Positions 44,547 through 56,149 of a DNA stretch of 64,000 nt are shown here, piece after piece. A model generated the notes under the pieces. The model was not told the DNA's origin. It saw only the letters and a program-made list of their open reading frames with translations, and did not search any database. How positions within the stretch are numbered: position 1 is the stretch's first letter; each line of letters starts with the position of its first letter. The translations under genes and the position numbers were made by a program. The stretch is from Aphidius gifuensis. Lineage: Eukaryota > Arthropoda > Insecta > Hymenoptera > Braconidae. The stretch spans positions 8,246,001 to 8,310,000 of the forward strand of contig NC_057792.1 of assembly GCF_014905175.1 (NCBI RefSeq), written 5' to 3'.

Positions 44547-45970
44547 TTATGCATCCCGCTGGATATAACAATTCTCAACGAATTTTGTTTTATATTGTTG
44601 TTCAGAATTTATTCTTTCAATATCACTGTCATGATTAATATTCACCTGGAATTTATTTTGATTCTTATATGTATTGTAGGCAACATTTGAGTAATTATTA
44701 TTATCATCAACACTTGATTTATTTTGATGAATCATTTTTTCAATATGATTATTCACAACGTCCGATTCATCATCATTTTCACATATATTACTATCAGCGA
44801 GTAATTTATTTTGGTGACCGTTATTTATTTCTTTCATAATTTAGACTTTTTTTCAAGTTGCGCTCGTGCTTTTTCGACTCCTCTATCTTACATTTTAATA
44901 ATTCGGCCTCTTTTGCCACTATAATTTTTCCCATTTTTATTTTATAGTTGATTTAAAACATTTTGTTATATAATTGTGTGACAACGTGGTGACTCCGTTT
45001 GCCACGCCCACAACAAATTTAAGAATTATTAATTTATTTCAAAGTTTTACTATTTCTATGAAATAAATCTATTTCAGAATATTATTAATTTTATATTAAA
45101 TATTATTTCAATGAAAATATTTGCATTAATTGTCAAACATAATATTATCATACGATTAGTTTTCTTTAAAAATATTATCATTGCTTTAAACATTTAAATT
45201 ATTATTATCATTTTATTTTTTCTGAAGGAATATTTATGAAAATGGCGTGTTCAACACTTGGTTGCCTCGTGTATCCACCTTTATTATTATTTTAATTTAA
45301 TATATTTACTCACAGAATTTATCGTTGATTTTCCTCCAATTTATATGCAGAGATTCTTTTTTAACAGTTTAATTTTTGCATTTGATGATGTACTTTATAC
45401 ACTCATTAATTTTATATATACAATACTTTTCTTCTTGCTCTCGCGATTTGAGACTATAATTTTGAGCCAATTGTATGTACTCACAATTTATTATTTCTTT
45501 TTTATAATGTCTTTATACAATTATCCCTTTATATATGAAATATTGCTTCTTTCTCACACGTGGTTAAGCCTCTAATTAGTTGAAAGACATTTGTAAAGTG
45601 TGCTCACAACTGAATTTTTACAATTTTATTTTATTTTATTTTTCTGCTTTAATGGTGTATTTTATAAGCTTATCAAGTTTATAAATGATATTCTCTCCTC
45701 TCAAAAATATTAGGTTATTATACAATAATTATTTTAAAAAACTGTTGTTTTATCAAAAAAAAAAATGAAAACTTCATCTTTTTGAGGTTGGTAATGGTTC
45801 TCGGACCAATGTATTAAACATAGGCATTATCCCCTCTTCTATACCCGAAAATTTGGCCAAGGTAATCCCTTAAATGACGAGAAAAACACCACATTGCTAA
45901 CGTCACGGTAGACGAATATGGTGGGGATTATCGAAATGTGCTCAGGAGCATTTTCACTCGCTACACTTGT
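44547..45970 (-). mobile_element. Broken copy of the non-autonomous LTR family
   Basis: The minus-strand frame at 44547-44837 is an Asn/His-rich fragment with words like those in the 480-residue protein (NICEN, QNKF). Downstream, 44990-45300 matches the leader region of the complete element (AATGGCGTGTTCAACACTTG recurs at about 35250). At the right, 45875-45951 matches 17817-17893 nearly identically, and CGCTACAC follows near 45960. The N- and C-terminal coding parts are missing. The open frame 45258-45575 is a T-rich artefact. Confidence 0.65.
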
Positions 45971-46199
45971 TTGTATATTAATTAAATATGGCAAATGTTA
46001 ATAAGGAACGGATGTAGCTCAATAAGTTAATCATTAAATTCCATTGAATCCTCAGTAAGGATTTCCATAAGAAATTAAAATAATAATAGAAAATATTGCT
46101 GAGAAATTAAATCAGATTACGAATTAATTTATTTGGTTTCATCGTTTCCTTAGCAACATTTTCCAATAGCTTTTTAATAAGTTAGTTATGGCAAATGTT
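45971..46199 (-). repeat. Possible 3' LTR remnant of the BEL/Pao element
   Basis: The 20-base word TACGAATTAATTTATTTGGT at 46118-46137 recurs exactly at 51395-51414, in the same orientation. It is followed in both places, after a gap, by a TTATGGCAAATG word. The two sites flank the BEL/Pao genes about 5.3 kb apart. The match outside these words is patchy. Confidence 0.5.
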
Positions 46200-46339
46200 C
46201 CCTGGTAGAAATGCTCGGTCGAATCGACGTCGGGTCCGACTTATTATCGAGATAACATGTATAAGCATAGGGAAAAATTTTTAAGTTAAACACGTTATCT
46301 CGATATTAAGTCGATTTTACCGGTAAATTTCTACCAGGG
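46200..46339. mobile_element. 140-bp MITE nested in the LTR remnant
   Basis: The ends CCCTGGTAGAAAT and ATTTCTACCAGGG are perfect inverses, and the arms share GTCGGGTCCGACTTA-like and GAGATAAC words. The ends resemble those of the element at 9428-10470. TT occurs on both sides. Confidence 0.75.
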
Positions 46340-46803
46340 TTGCTAAGGAAAGAATGAAATTAAATAAATTGATTTTATTGACGCGAGGAAGTGGATTGTA
46401 AAAAGGAATAAATAATAAAACACAAGGTAATTAACAGATAAAATAACGGTTTATTGTAAAACTAAATAATGTATAAATTAAACTCCTTGCAAAAGGTGTC
46501 ATACCTTTTGCAAACTCTCAAAAAGTTAACCTCAAAACCACTTGGTGTTGTATGCACCAGGTGTTAAATACAGTGAATATAAATTAGACGCTTAGTCTAT
46601 CGAAGTACGATGCGATGTGTCTCGTAGTCCAGTTGGCGTAGATAGTCAGAGAAGTAACCGAGTATTCTCGGATCCATCCGAGAATGCACGAATCCAGCAA
46701 GTGGTGTATCCAAGCGTTGGCGTGACGTCAAAAATAAAGTTGACCGGCAGGTGCTGCTATACCAATATAGCGGTCTTTGCGCAAACATTCTCTGACAATG
46801 TAA
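46340..46803. other. Non-coding part of the BEL/Pao 3' region
   Basis: No gene is supported. Accidental frames at 46597-46788 and 46617-46880 overlap each other on opposite strands. The sequence joins the 3' end of the pol frame at 46804. Confidence 0.5.
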
Positions 46804-49061
46804 TTAACTCATGTATGTGTGACCCTGTAACACACATAATTTCGCCACTGGCCTTTGGTACTCAGCAGTTTGTGTCTTAACAGTGACTGCTCTGACCAAT
46901 CCATCAGCTCCAGGAAACACCTGAGTGACTCGTGCCAAGGCCCATTTACCTGGTGGTAATCTCTCATCAATGACCAATGCCATTGTACCCACTTGAATGC
47001 ATGGTGATGTATGCAACCATTTGGACCTGACCAAATATTTCTGTAAATACTCCTTGGACCATGTGTCCCAAAAAGACTCCATGAACTTCCTTAACAATCG
47101 CCACTTGTTGAGACGATTGTCAGGTACATCCAAAACAGATGGCTCAGGCACTGCATTCAGTGGTTCACCAACCAAGAAATGACCTGGCATTAATGCTTGA
47201 AGATCTCAGGATCATCAGTCATTGGGCACAAGGGTCTCGAGTTGAGTAAACACTCAACTTGTGTTAAGAACGTACTAAATTGTTCATACGTGAGCTTGTG
47301 ATCACCAACGACTCTCTTAATGTGATGTTTAGCTGACTTAACAACTGATTCCTATTTGCCACCAAAATGTGGTGACCCAGGAGGTATAAAGCTCCAATCT
47401 GTACCATCTTTTGCCAAAAGAGTGGCAAGATTTTTAGCTTCCTTTGATGCTGACTTAAAAAGACGTTTTAGTTCAGCATCTGCACCTACGAAATTTGTAC
47501 CACAATCGCTAAATAACTTCTCACATCGTCCACGACGACTTACAAATCTCTCAAATGCTGCTAGGTTCAGTCGTGTAGTCAGTAGCTAAATCAAGATGAA
47601 CTGCCGATGATGCCATGCAGACAAATACAACTAAATAGCTCTTGTAAGACCTATTACATTTGCCCGACCATGTCTTCAGTTCAAATGGGCCAGCATAGTC
47701 AACTCCTGTATGGAGAAATGGCTTGCATTTTAAGACTCTAGATGCTGGTAGTTGACCCATTAACTGTTGTGCAGCTTCAGCTCGATGTCTTACACAAACA
47801 ACACATTTATTTATAAAACTCCTGACTGGTACTCGACCACCAACAATCCAGTATTGTTGTCTCAATGTGGCCAACATCAATTGTGCACCACCATGTAATG
47901 TATTTACATGGCACTCGTTGAGTATCAGTTCAGTTAGTTTTGACTCTCTCGGTAATATCAACGGATTTTTTTGGTCACTTGTCATGAGGGATCTACTCAG
48001 TCTTCCACCGACTCTCAATGCACCATCCTTGTCAAGGAATGGTGTTAATTTTATCAAAGGACTTGACCTTGAAAGTGCTTCACCCTTTGATAATTGTTTA
48101 ATCACCTCATGAAAGTATAATCGTTGATTATTAATTACCAAACCCAGCAATGCAATTTTACGTTCTTCAGACGTAATCCAGCTTGACCTATCCACAATAT
48201 ATCTTGCTGAAAAACTCTGGTAAAATCTTCTCAACCATGCTGCCGCAGTTACAGCTTTTCTCAGTGACGAGAAATTATCTAAATAACTCTCACTTATGGT
48301 TGACATTGCATTGCAAACCAAAGGTTTCTCTTTAACTTGAGTCATGTCAATCTCTTGATTGTTTAACACAGGCCACTCATTTTGATTTTTAATAATCCAA
48401 GCTGGACCCTGCCACCACAAAAGATCTGTACATAATTGTGATGATCCCAATCAAGTTTGATTTTCCACAATGACTGCATGTATAATTTACCCTTTACAAC
48501 TACTGGGGAAATCCAGCCAAGTGGGTCAAAAATTTGAGCCACTTGAGCTAACACGACTCTTTTAGTAACTGTTTTAGGCTTCTTGAATGTTATAGGAATG
48601 TAACTAAAACAGTCAGACGTCGTATCCCAGTTAAGCCCAAGTGTCCTGAAAATCTCATGATCTTCACTCAAATGGTTGGTTGATTTCTCGTGGAAATCCT
48701 TTGGGATATTACATAGTAACTCCTTTGAATCGCTTATCCATTTTCGCAATTCAAAACCACCAGAGTGAAGCATCTTTTGAATTTGTACAGCCTTGTCAAT
48801 TCCTTGTTGTAAATTGTCAGCACTAACATATATTTCATCCATATATGATCCTTGTGATATTCCCGACTTTACAAGTGGAAACTTATCTCCCTCTTCCAGT
48901 TCAAGCTGTCTCAATGTAGCCAAAGCCAGGAATGGGGCTGGCTTGGTACCATAAGTTACCGTGGTGAGCTCATACTCTTGAACTGGTGAGTCGAGTGTAT
49001 CTCTCCAAAGTATTCTCTGATATTTTCGATCCTCAGGATGTATTAAGATCTGCCTGAACAT
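46804..49061 (-). pseudogene. BEL/Pao retrotransposon pol: partial reverse transcriptase, integrase, C-terminal domain
   Basis: Reading the minus strand from 49061, a partial Pao-type reverse transcriptase starts MFRQILIHPEDR. It has YGTKPAPFLALATL and GSYMDEIYVSAD, where the usual second catalytic Asp of YxDD is Glu. After a shift near 48430 comes the integrase. Its zinc-binding H2C2 region is HVNTLHGG … CVVC, the first catalytic Asp is in GVDYAGPFEL and the second in FSDCGTNF. A TAG at 47353-47355 stands where the family has Trp, just before the catalytic Glu. The piece 46804-47190 is the DUF5641-like C-terminal domain (PGHFLVGEPL … RSKW). The aspartic protease, the front of the reverse transcriptase and most of RNase H are missing. 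Confidence 0.85.
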
Positions 49062-49732
49062 AGTAATATACTAATCCCACTAATGAATTAACTTAAATTT
49101 AATTTCTCATCATGTTGTAGTATGTGTTACCACGTAACCAAAATACTACAACTCTAATTGGTACTCTTGGCCATTGAGTACCACACCTGTGCCTTTATAC
49201 ATATTCAAGAATAGAAAATAAAATGAAACAATCTCATAGACAGCTGATGACAATAATAGGCAAGATAAAACGCCTAAAGATTCTGATTCCAGCTCGATAT
49301 TAATGCAGCTTTGTACTCGTATGTGCTCAATAAGTATACAAGTATACATGTACATGGTGCCTTTTTAACAGACTGACACATGTATATATATAGCAAACAA
49401 CCATGTCATACTACGTCTAGTATGATACAAGTAATTCAATATTATTATTAATCAGAAAGGAGATGAAAGGAATTTAAATAAAAGGAATTTTTAAATAAAT
49501 AACTCTTAACACTCTCAATTAATAACCAAACTAACAGTTGCCATGATATGTATTCATAAAAAGATATAAAAAGAAATATGTACAAAGGTGATCTCAAATT
49601 AAGGCTTTGAGATCACGTGATGGATATCCGAGGTCATTTTTCGACATCCAAAACTCTCTGCACAACAACGCAGCCGTACCTAGCAACAGAGTAAAAAAAA
49701 CACACAAAAGTTTTTAATATAAAAACAAAAAA
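49062..49732. other. Gap within the BEL/Pao element
   Basis: This stretch replaces the protease and reverse transcriptase N-terminus. It has no frame of that type and contains AT-rich DNA and the palindromic words GTTGTAGTATGTG / CCAAAATACTACAAC near 49115-49150. It is probably a later deletion or insertion. Confidence 0.45.
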
Positions 49733-51092
49733 TTAATTTGCCTTTGTCTCTGGTGCCTTTGGTTGTGGTGGTGACTTTGTGGCTGTTAATGTTGTTGCTT
49801 GTGATGATGTTGATGATGAATTTGATGGTCTAGACCTACTCTTAGCACAACATAGTGTGGTGCTTTTGGCCTGGACATCTTCTGCAAGACGCCTTAGCCT
49901 TACATTTAATGACAGCATGTGACCCAAGGCAGTTGAAGCAAATGAGTCTTGGTCGCTTTGTCTTAACGAACTCATCTCGCTTCAATGCTGACATTGAAAT
50001 GAACTGTGGGCACCTCACCAAGTTGTGCTCTTTACTTTGGCAGAGCTCACACAGCTGATTATTAGCTGTAGTTGCTAGAGTACCAGCATGTACCCTGACT
50101 GTATTTGGTGATGGAACAGAGTCATCCATTTGTTCCACCTGCTCTACCGTCTCCATAGACCTCTCTCTTGAATTTAAAAATTCTTTAAACTCTGCCCAGG
50201 TTGGAGGCTCAGTTGTATTGGCAATCTTTTTTTCCCACGAGGACGCCAAAGAGATGTGTATCATTCGTGATACACGATATACAATGATGTCATCCCAGTG
50301 CTCAACTGGCCTGCCCAGTTTCTCTAATGCTGCACGAGAATGCTCAACCCTGGCCAACATACGAGATAACTCGTGAGCAGTGGCTGATTTCATCTTCTCA
50401 ATACCCAGTAAGTTGCTGAGCTCAGCATTGACCAACCTTCGCTTATTGCCAAAATCTCTTTTTAATTGGCCCCGGGCCACAGCAAAATTATCACCAGTGA
50501 CGGCAATGCCACCGATTTTCTCTTTTGTTCTCTCATCCAATGCCATTTGCAAATGGCGGAATTTAGAAATGTCTGAAATTCCAGGCTATAAAATAACTAC
50601 CTGTTCAAACAGACTTTCAAATTCTAGCCATTTGGTGAAATCACCATTGAAGGTTGGTACATCCAATGGTGGCAGCTCATTTGAGTTGCCTACAAAGACG
50701 GCATTGGATGTTGGAACAACAAGTGTGTTGAGTAACTCTTTGATCATGGCCGAGGTGTCATAGTAACCTTCCTCAACCATGACTGACTTGTTGTTCTTCC
50801 AATATGACCTGTTGTCAAGCTCTAATTTTGCTCTATCATTTGGCAAGCGAGCCAACTGGGACCGCATGAGTCTGTCAGTATCTGTGTGTTGGTGGAAAAC
50901 CCTCTTGGCTTCCTCGTCACGTACCGACAACTGACTGATGGTAAAGACTTTACCCTCTTTTTTACCAGTCACAACCCAATTGTAAATTCTGGTGAGGCGA
51001 TCAGAAAGCGATTGTTGTGTGACATATGACTCATTGAGATAGGACTTAATAACGTCTATGTCATGAGCGGCTTGTAATTGCTCTGCAGTCAT
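49733..51092 (-). pseudogene. BEL/Pao Gag (DUF1759-like) with zinc knuckles, frameshifted
   Basis: Starting at the ATG at 51092, the first frame contains the DUF1759 hallmark LPPLDVPTFNGDFTKWLEFE (about residues 142-161) and ends at 50586. The second (50552-49842) carries the remaining Gag helices, including the HELSRML and SSWEKKI segments. Three Cys/His clusters follow: CELC … H…C, CFNCLGSHAVIKC and CRRC … HH…C. A shift at the boundary and another at about 49842 disrupt it. Gag packages the retrotransposon RNA. The upstream stretch 51093-51190 is open and Gly/Ser-rich and may belong to the N-terminus. Confidence 0.85.
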
Positions 51093-51289
51093 GGCTATCT
51101 TGTACTCCGGCGATTTAACATCCCCAGTGGATCCACTTGAACCACCTGAAGCACCGGATGTACCCGGATGCGTTTGCTCCCTTAAATGTTACCCTTATAA
51201 TTCATAAGATGGAGCTAGGGGTATACAATTGGACCCTGAATATATAATTTTATAAAATACAATTTATCTAAAATAAAAAAGTTCGGCGC

Positions 51290-51440
51290 TTACCGCAGGA
51301 CATTACAAATTCGTAGTCTAAATTAATTGCACAGCAATATTTTCTATAATAAATTAAAGTAATTGTGGCCAATGGCTGAAAAATTAATCAAAACTACGAA
51401 TTAATTTATTTGGTCAAAACGATTATGGCAAATGCATGAG
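51290..51440 (-). repeat. Possible 5' LTR remnant of the BEL/Pao element
   Basis: It contains TACGAATTAATTTATTTGGT (51395-51414) and TTATGGCAAATG, both shared with 46118-46200. The expected complete LTR is not recognisable. Confidence 0.45.
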
Positions 51441-51749
51441 GAATGATTTTCAAACTATAATAACATGATAATAATTATTTTGTATATAATGTCAATATCA
51501 GATAATCAATAATATTAACTTTTTTTTTTATTAATTGTAAAAATTATAAAAAATAATTAAAAATATTTCTTGTTTGTATAATTATTTCATGTATATTAAG
51601 TGTAATGTTTAAATAAATATTCAATTTATTATTAACATTTACACGGGTAATGTTGATATAAAATAAATTATAATAGTAAAAATAATAATAATAATATCAT
51701 TATTATTCAATTTATATTAATATAATTTTTATAATAAAATAAAAAAATG
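51441..51749. other. AT-rich sequence without gene
   Basis: Only AT-rich filler with TATTAT and AATAAT runs was seen. Confidence 0.5.
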
Positions 51750-52390
51750 ATGAAACATTTGCTGAAGCAACTGTGCCTGCCCTGCAGGGGGAATTTTAAT
51801 TTCTTTATTAAAATTCGTGATTAGAAATTTATTTTATTCTCTATTGTTACAATGATAACTGTGACAACTAAAAATTATTCATCCATTTTGTTTGTTCCTT
51901 CCATATTTTCTTTAGTAAATTTAGTATCTTTACTTGGTTTATTAAATTTTTTTTATTCAAATTTTATTTTACTACATAATCACCGTCGTCTACTGATGTT
52001 ATTGTTCTTTTTCTTAATAACCGTCCTGTCATTGCATATACAAATTCTACTTCATTTATTGCTATTATGACTGCGGTGATATCGGACGTAAGTAAAGGCC
52101 GTAGGTAAATTCGGACGTAGGTAAATTCAGATTCGTGGCACCCTATAGTTCCCCCCGTGGCCGCTTATTGTATATTATGTATCTAGTGCAAACAGTAGGT
52201 GATTCATACACGAGCTTAAATGAATGAACGAAGTGGGAGAAGGAATAGCGAGTGGATTCCCATGAGCTGAAAAAAAACCACGAGCCCTCTTCTCCTGTAC
52301 TGAGTGAAATCTCTAAACTTAATATGATTAAAAGAAAATAAGAATTCAAAGTTCAGAATATTTAGTGAAAATAAATAAATAAATAATAAC
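51750..52390 (+). repeat. Dispersed repeat, inverted copy at 7320-7950
   Basis: It begins near GCTGAAGCAACTGTGCCTGCC and follows the inverse order of the copy inside the 15.9-kb unit. The open frame at 51852-52070 is leucine-rich and lies entirely in the repeat. It ends in a GC-richer stretch near 52080-52340 with no gene. Confidence 0.55.
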
Positions 52391-53010
52391 ATTAATAATA
52401 AAACAAATAAAAATAATAAAATAAATTAATAAACTTGATTTAATAAAGAATAAAATTTAAATCGTAAAGAACAAAAAATTAAATCAATCAATAATCAATA
52501 TATAATATCGAATTAAATCAAATTAAAATCAGTAATCAATAACAAGTAATGGAAAATACAATTTAAAAAAAAACAAAAAAAACCATGTACATTTAACATT
52601 AATTTCTTGGTAAAAAATATCTATAGTTTTCAATCCTTTCTTAAATTTTAATCATTAAGTATTATCTCTATTGTATTTATATTTATCATGTGACAGCTGG
52701 AATAACAACACGAAATAAATAAATAAATAATCTGTCAAAAACACACAGCCACATATAAATAGCATGCACATACATACTATTCACATTATTATTAATTTTG
52801 TCCGTCCGGTGGCGTTACATTTGGGGCCCTGTATTATCGATATTTTAAGATTCACACATTATTTTGGAAATTCACACACTGTTTCAGTCTCAAATAATGT
52901 GTGTATTCCTCGATCGTCACACTAATACCTACTATACCAGAACCGCCATCTTTATGAACTGAAATCGATGGGGATCGGGGGTATTTTTCATGATAGTATA
53001 ACGAAAATAG
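52391..53010. other. AT-rich sequence, then remnants of the 53-kb MITE family
   Basis: No gene is present. The words GGAAATTCACACA and AATGTGTG near 52860-52910 resemble the inverted-repeat elements that follow. Confidence 0.45.
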
Positions 53011-53017
53011 ATATTAT

Positions 53018-53256
53018 GTTACAAAGGCAGTGGGAATAATGTGTGAATTTCCAAAGCGTAAGAGGGGTAGTGCGCTTTTTGGAAATTCACACATTATTAC
53101 CACTGTTCCTAGTAACATAAAATATGGTTCGTTACATGTGCTAAATCAGAGAGCCCGCTCACAACTCATTTGGAGGGGAAACACTCGCCAAGGCTCGTGC
53201 TTGCCCCTCCAAATTCGTTGAGAGCACACTCTCTGAGTGGGCACTTGTAACGAAAT
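53018..53256. mobile_element. Pair of adjacent small inverted-repeat elements, copy 1
   Basis: 53018-53117 is a hairpin element whose ends are GTTAC[AT]A[AG]GGCAGTGG and its inverse; the inner arms read AATGTGTGAATTTCCAAA. 53128-53256 is a second hairpin with ends TTCGTTACA and inner arms TTGGAGGGG. The unit recurs at 53501-53733. The frame 53030-53221 is an artefact of the repeat. Confidence 0.8.
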
Positions 53257-53393
53257 ATACTAGTATGTAACATGTTGAAGATATTAATGCGTTTCTATAT
53301 TTTAAATCGATTATCATGTATTGTCTACTATTGAAATGATATTTTAAAGGATATTCTCCTCAATTCCATTATGAATTAAAAAAAATCTCTTTA

Positions 53394-53460
53394 TGTTACA
53401 AGGGCAGTGGGAATAATGTGTGAATTTCCAAAGCGTAAGAGGGGTAGTGCGTTTTTTGGT
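53394..53460. repeat. Half copy of the first hairpin element
   Basis: GTTACAAGGGCAGTGGGAAT and the following sequence up to GTAGTGCGTTTTTTGG match the left half of the elements at 53018 and 53501. The right half is missing. Confidence 0.75.
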
Positions 53461-53500
53461 AGCAGGTAGCTCATAAATAAGTAAATATAATTTAATTTAT

Positions 53501-53733
53501 GTTACAAGGGCAGTGGGAATAATGTGTGAATTTCCAAAGCGTAAGAGGGGTAGTGCGCTTTTTGGAAATTCACACATTATTACCACTGTCCCTAGTAACA
53601 TAAAATATAGTTCGTTACATGTGCCCATTCAGAGAGCCCGCTCACAACTTATTTGGAGGGGAAACACTCGCCAAGGCTCGTGCTTGCCCCTCCAAATTCG
53701 TTGAGAGCACACTCTCTGAGTGGGCACTAGTAG
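53501..53733. mobile_element. Pair of adjacent small inverted-repeat elements, copy 2
   Basis: Almost identical to copy 1 (53018-53256), including the order of both hairpins and the spacer between them, so the pair was duplicated as a block. Confidence 0.8.
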
Positions 53734-53819
53734 TGAAGCAAGGCGGATCCTGGGACAGTTTGATATCAAACCCCCACTCCGGCCCAATTAAACCCCCACC
53801 AGGCTCCGATTAAATTCCC

Positions 53820-54050
53820 CCTCTATGTTAGTATGTCAGCCATTTTGTATATCGGTAGCGTGGGGAGTTGGTATATCTATATATTCAAAAGTCGGCCATT
53901 TTGTATATCGATAACGTAGGGAGTTGGTATATCTATATATTTGAATTTGATTCTATATGTCAGCCATTTTGTTTATCGATAATGTGGTAAGTTACTATAT
54001 CTACATGTTTGAAATATCGGCCATTTTGAATATGATTTAAATTAAAAAAC
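53820..54050 (+). repeat. Tandem repeat of about 60 bp with GTCAGCCATTTTGTATATCG
   Basis: Four degenerate units start near 53836, 53893, 53958 and 54013. Each has CGGCCATTTTG or CAGCCATTTTG, and most continue with GGGAGTTGGTATATCTATA. It lies immediately before the first gene of Maverick copy B and may be part of its terminal region, but the other end lies outside the window. Confidence 0.7.
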
Positions 54051-54133
54051 TCAATTATTATTTTGATTCAAAATGGTTAAATAGACTTGAAATTTTGTTT
54101 TTCTCACAGTAGAGATTTTGTCATTCAGGCAAG

Positions 54134-54601
54134 ATGACTGTAGATGTTTTCGGTCGTCAACTGCCAAAAAGTATAGTTAAAAGTAATACAATAAATAGTG
54201 TTGGTGTTCGAGGTCCGACGGGTGAGGGCTTTAAGCTAACAAAGGATAAACAATATGATATAAACCATAAACGTTTGTGTAATGTCGGAGATCCGCTAAA
54301 TGCAAACGATGCTGCGTCAGTTAAAATTGTTCGCGAAATGATTCAAGAAGAAACGCGAGTGATATATCATCAGACTGCATCATTGAAAGATAGTTGTGAA
54401 AATAATAGCATTATGATTGGCGGACTCGAATCAGCTTTTCACGATCATAAAAATGAACATTCTATAAATGTTGATGCAGATTCAATTTATCAGAGCAAAA
54501 ATTTTTTTCAACTCATAGAATCTAGAGTTAGCACACTGGAAACTATGTACAAACGAATTTCCGATGTAGTCGAAAAATTAGATAATAAGAAAATTTTATA
54601 G
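54134..54601 (+). CDS. Conserved Maverick-associated protein, unknown, intact
   Basis: 155 residues, intact. It has a Gly-rich RGPTGEGFKLTKDKQYDI segment and then KRLCNVGDPLNANDAASV, followed by a helical, coiled-coil-like C-terminus (SRVSTLETMYKRISDVVEKL). The GPxGxGFKLTxDxxYDIxxKRLxNV pattern is familiar from proteins of arthropod Mavericks and vaguely recalls phage fibre shafts. A virion surface role is a guess. The ATG follows shortly after a TCATTCAGG initiator-like motif. Confidence 0.6.
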   Translation: MTVDVFGRQLPKSIVKSNTINSVGVRGPTGEGFKLTKDKQYDINHKRLCNVGDPLNANDAASVKIVREMIQEETRVIYHQTASLKDSCENNSIMIGGLESAFHDHKNEHSINVDADSIYQSKNFFQLIESRVSTLETMYKRISDVVEKLDNKKIL

Positions 54602-54725
54602 AAGGGAAGGTTGATTTTGAAAATTGTAGTGGGGAGCTAGCATCAGGCAACACTCAGAACCATATATATTTTGCCAGTTGTAAAAAACGAACTCGACAGT
54701 CAAGATCGCAGTTGAAAAAATTAAA

Positions 54726-55525
54726 ATGGCCATTTTTGTTGATTTTCAAGGATTCAATGATTCAATTTTTATTATCAAAGAACTTGCAATTAGTAATGCA
54801 AACTCAAAGCTAGCAAGTGAAACTATCATTTTTGCTGCACCATGTGGAAAAAAAATTTAACGAATGAGTATTGGAAGACTATTGAAAAAACTGTGACTAA
54901 TGTGCATGGAATTTTATGGAGTGCTGGGGATGTTGACTATCGTGAAGTATCAAATATAATTAATGAAAAACTAGGTGGTGATTTGGAATATATCTATGTA
55001 AAAGGTGCTGAGAAAAAAAAATGGCTATCAGAAATCTTGAAATCACAGACTGCAACAATCATCAACCTTGATGATCTTGATTGTCCACCAGATGAAAAAT
55101 TATATAATCTACCAACATTGAGGCATATGAATTGTCATACAGAATGCATTAATTATATTTGTGCTGCTGAAAATGTAAATCGATACAAATATTGGTTTGC
55201 TAGAGCCTTTACATTTCGACCATCTCTTCGCAAGTCTATCATGTTCTATAGTATTGTCGAAAATTTGGCGGATATGTCTGCTAAAGATATTGCGCTGATT
55301 CCAACAATGGCAATCATCAAATTTTCCGCTCATGAAATAGATAAAGTCTGGGATAAGCTGTCTGAAAACCAGAAACAAAATCCTCACGTTTCAGGATTGC
55401 GCAGATGTACCAAGCATTCAATTGATTGTGGAGATGGTGATATAGCTGGATGTTTTTTTTATTCACTAATAAAAGACTGTGAGAAATGTGCTGCAGAGCA
55501 ATCTTCTACTAAAATGATCATGTAA
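54726..55525 (+). pseudogene. Conserved Maverick-associated gene (MAxxVDxQGF family), one frameshift
   Basis: The ATG at 54726 begins MAIFVDFQGF with an IIKELAIS segment, and the frame ends near 54860. The rest of the protein continues in another frame from about 54842 to 55525: EYWKTIEKT, VKGAEKKKWL, then NLDDLDCPPDEKL and a Cys/His pattern CHTECINYIC. A single shift of one or two bases therefore separates the parts. The homologue at 1686-2160 is broken at a different place, so the two copies decayed independently. The conserved early Asp and Glu and the HxxC pattern may indicate a nuclease-like enzyme, but no function is established in my knowledge. The last 60 residues include an added Cys-rich tail (CGDGDIAGCFF). 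Confidence 0.6.
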
Positions 55526-55650
55526 AAAAATTAATAAATAAATGAAAATTTAAAACGATGAAAAAATTGTGTTGGAATGTATATTTATTTCTTTTTTAAT
55601 ATTTAAATTATAAAATAAGGTTAGCATTAGAATTCCTTAAAACCAAGTTT

Positions 55651-55700
55651 AAACATGTTTAAACATGTTCAGGCAAGTTTAAACATGCTCAGACATGTTT
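55651..55700 (+). promoter_or_regulatory. Five abutting p53-type decamers
   Basis: Read without gaps, 55651-55660, 55661-55670, 55671-55680, 55681-55690 and 55691-55700 each fit RRRCWWGYYY: AAACATGTTT, AAACATGTTC, AGGCAAGTTT, AAACATGCTC and AGACATGTTT. The decamer before (AACCAAGTTT) misses by one base. A tandem 10-bp repeat could explain the array, but the sequence constraint is exactly that of p53-family half sites. Confidence 0.6.
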
Positions 55701-56149
55701 GAGGAGTTGGACAGCTGCAAATAGTAAATAAGTTTTATTATTATCATGTATAAATATTAACTTACAATCATCCAAAACTTTTTCAACGAAACACATGACT
55801 CATTACAAATAATGAATCAGCCAAATAATAATCTTGAATGATTATTCAGCCTCTAACAGCAAAAATTTTTAGAAAAGTGACTCACAAAAAAAAAATATAA
55901 GCCTAACCTAACCTAAGAAGCATTTAAAGTGGGGATCGTTGAAAGTGGGGGAGCCACAGATCTCATCGAACCTTCTGAGCTAGCATCTCCAAGACAGTAA
56001 AAATAAAATTGGTAAATATTTTATACATATATTATATTATTCATACGATTAAACATTTTATTCATGTAACCTCTCATTTATGTATTTATGTATTGTCGTA
56101 TTATTATTCTTGCAATGATTCTAATTTTGTTTCATTTCCAACAGGCAAC

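Noticed and set aside
53030..53221. Repeated 63-residue frames MGIMCEFPKRKRG
   Set aside because: They lie entirely inside inverted-repeat elements, and the duplication is of DNA, with no sign of protein selection.
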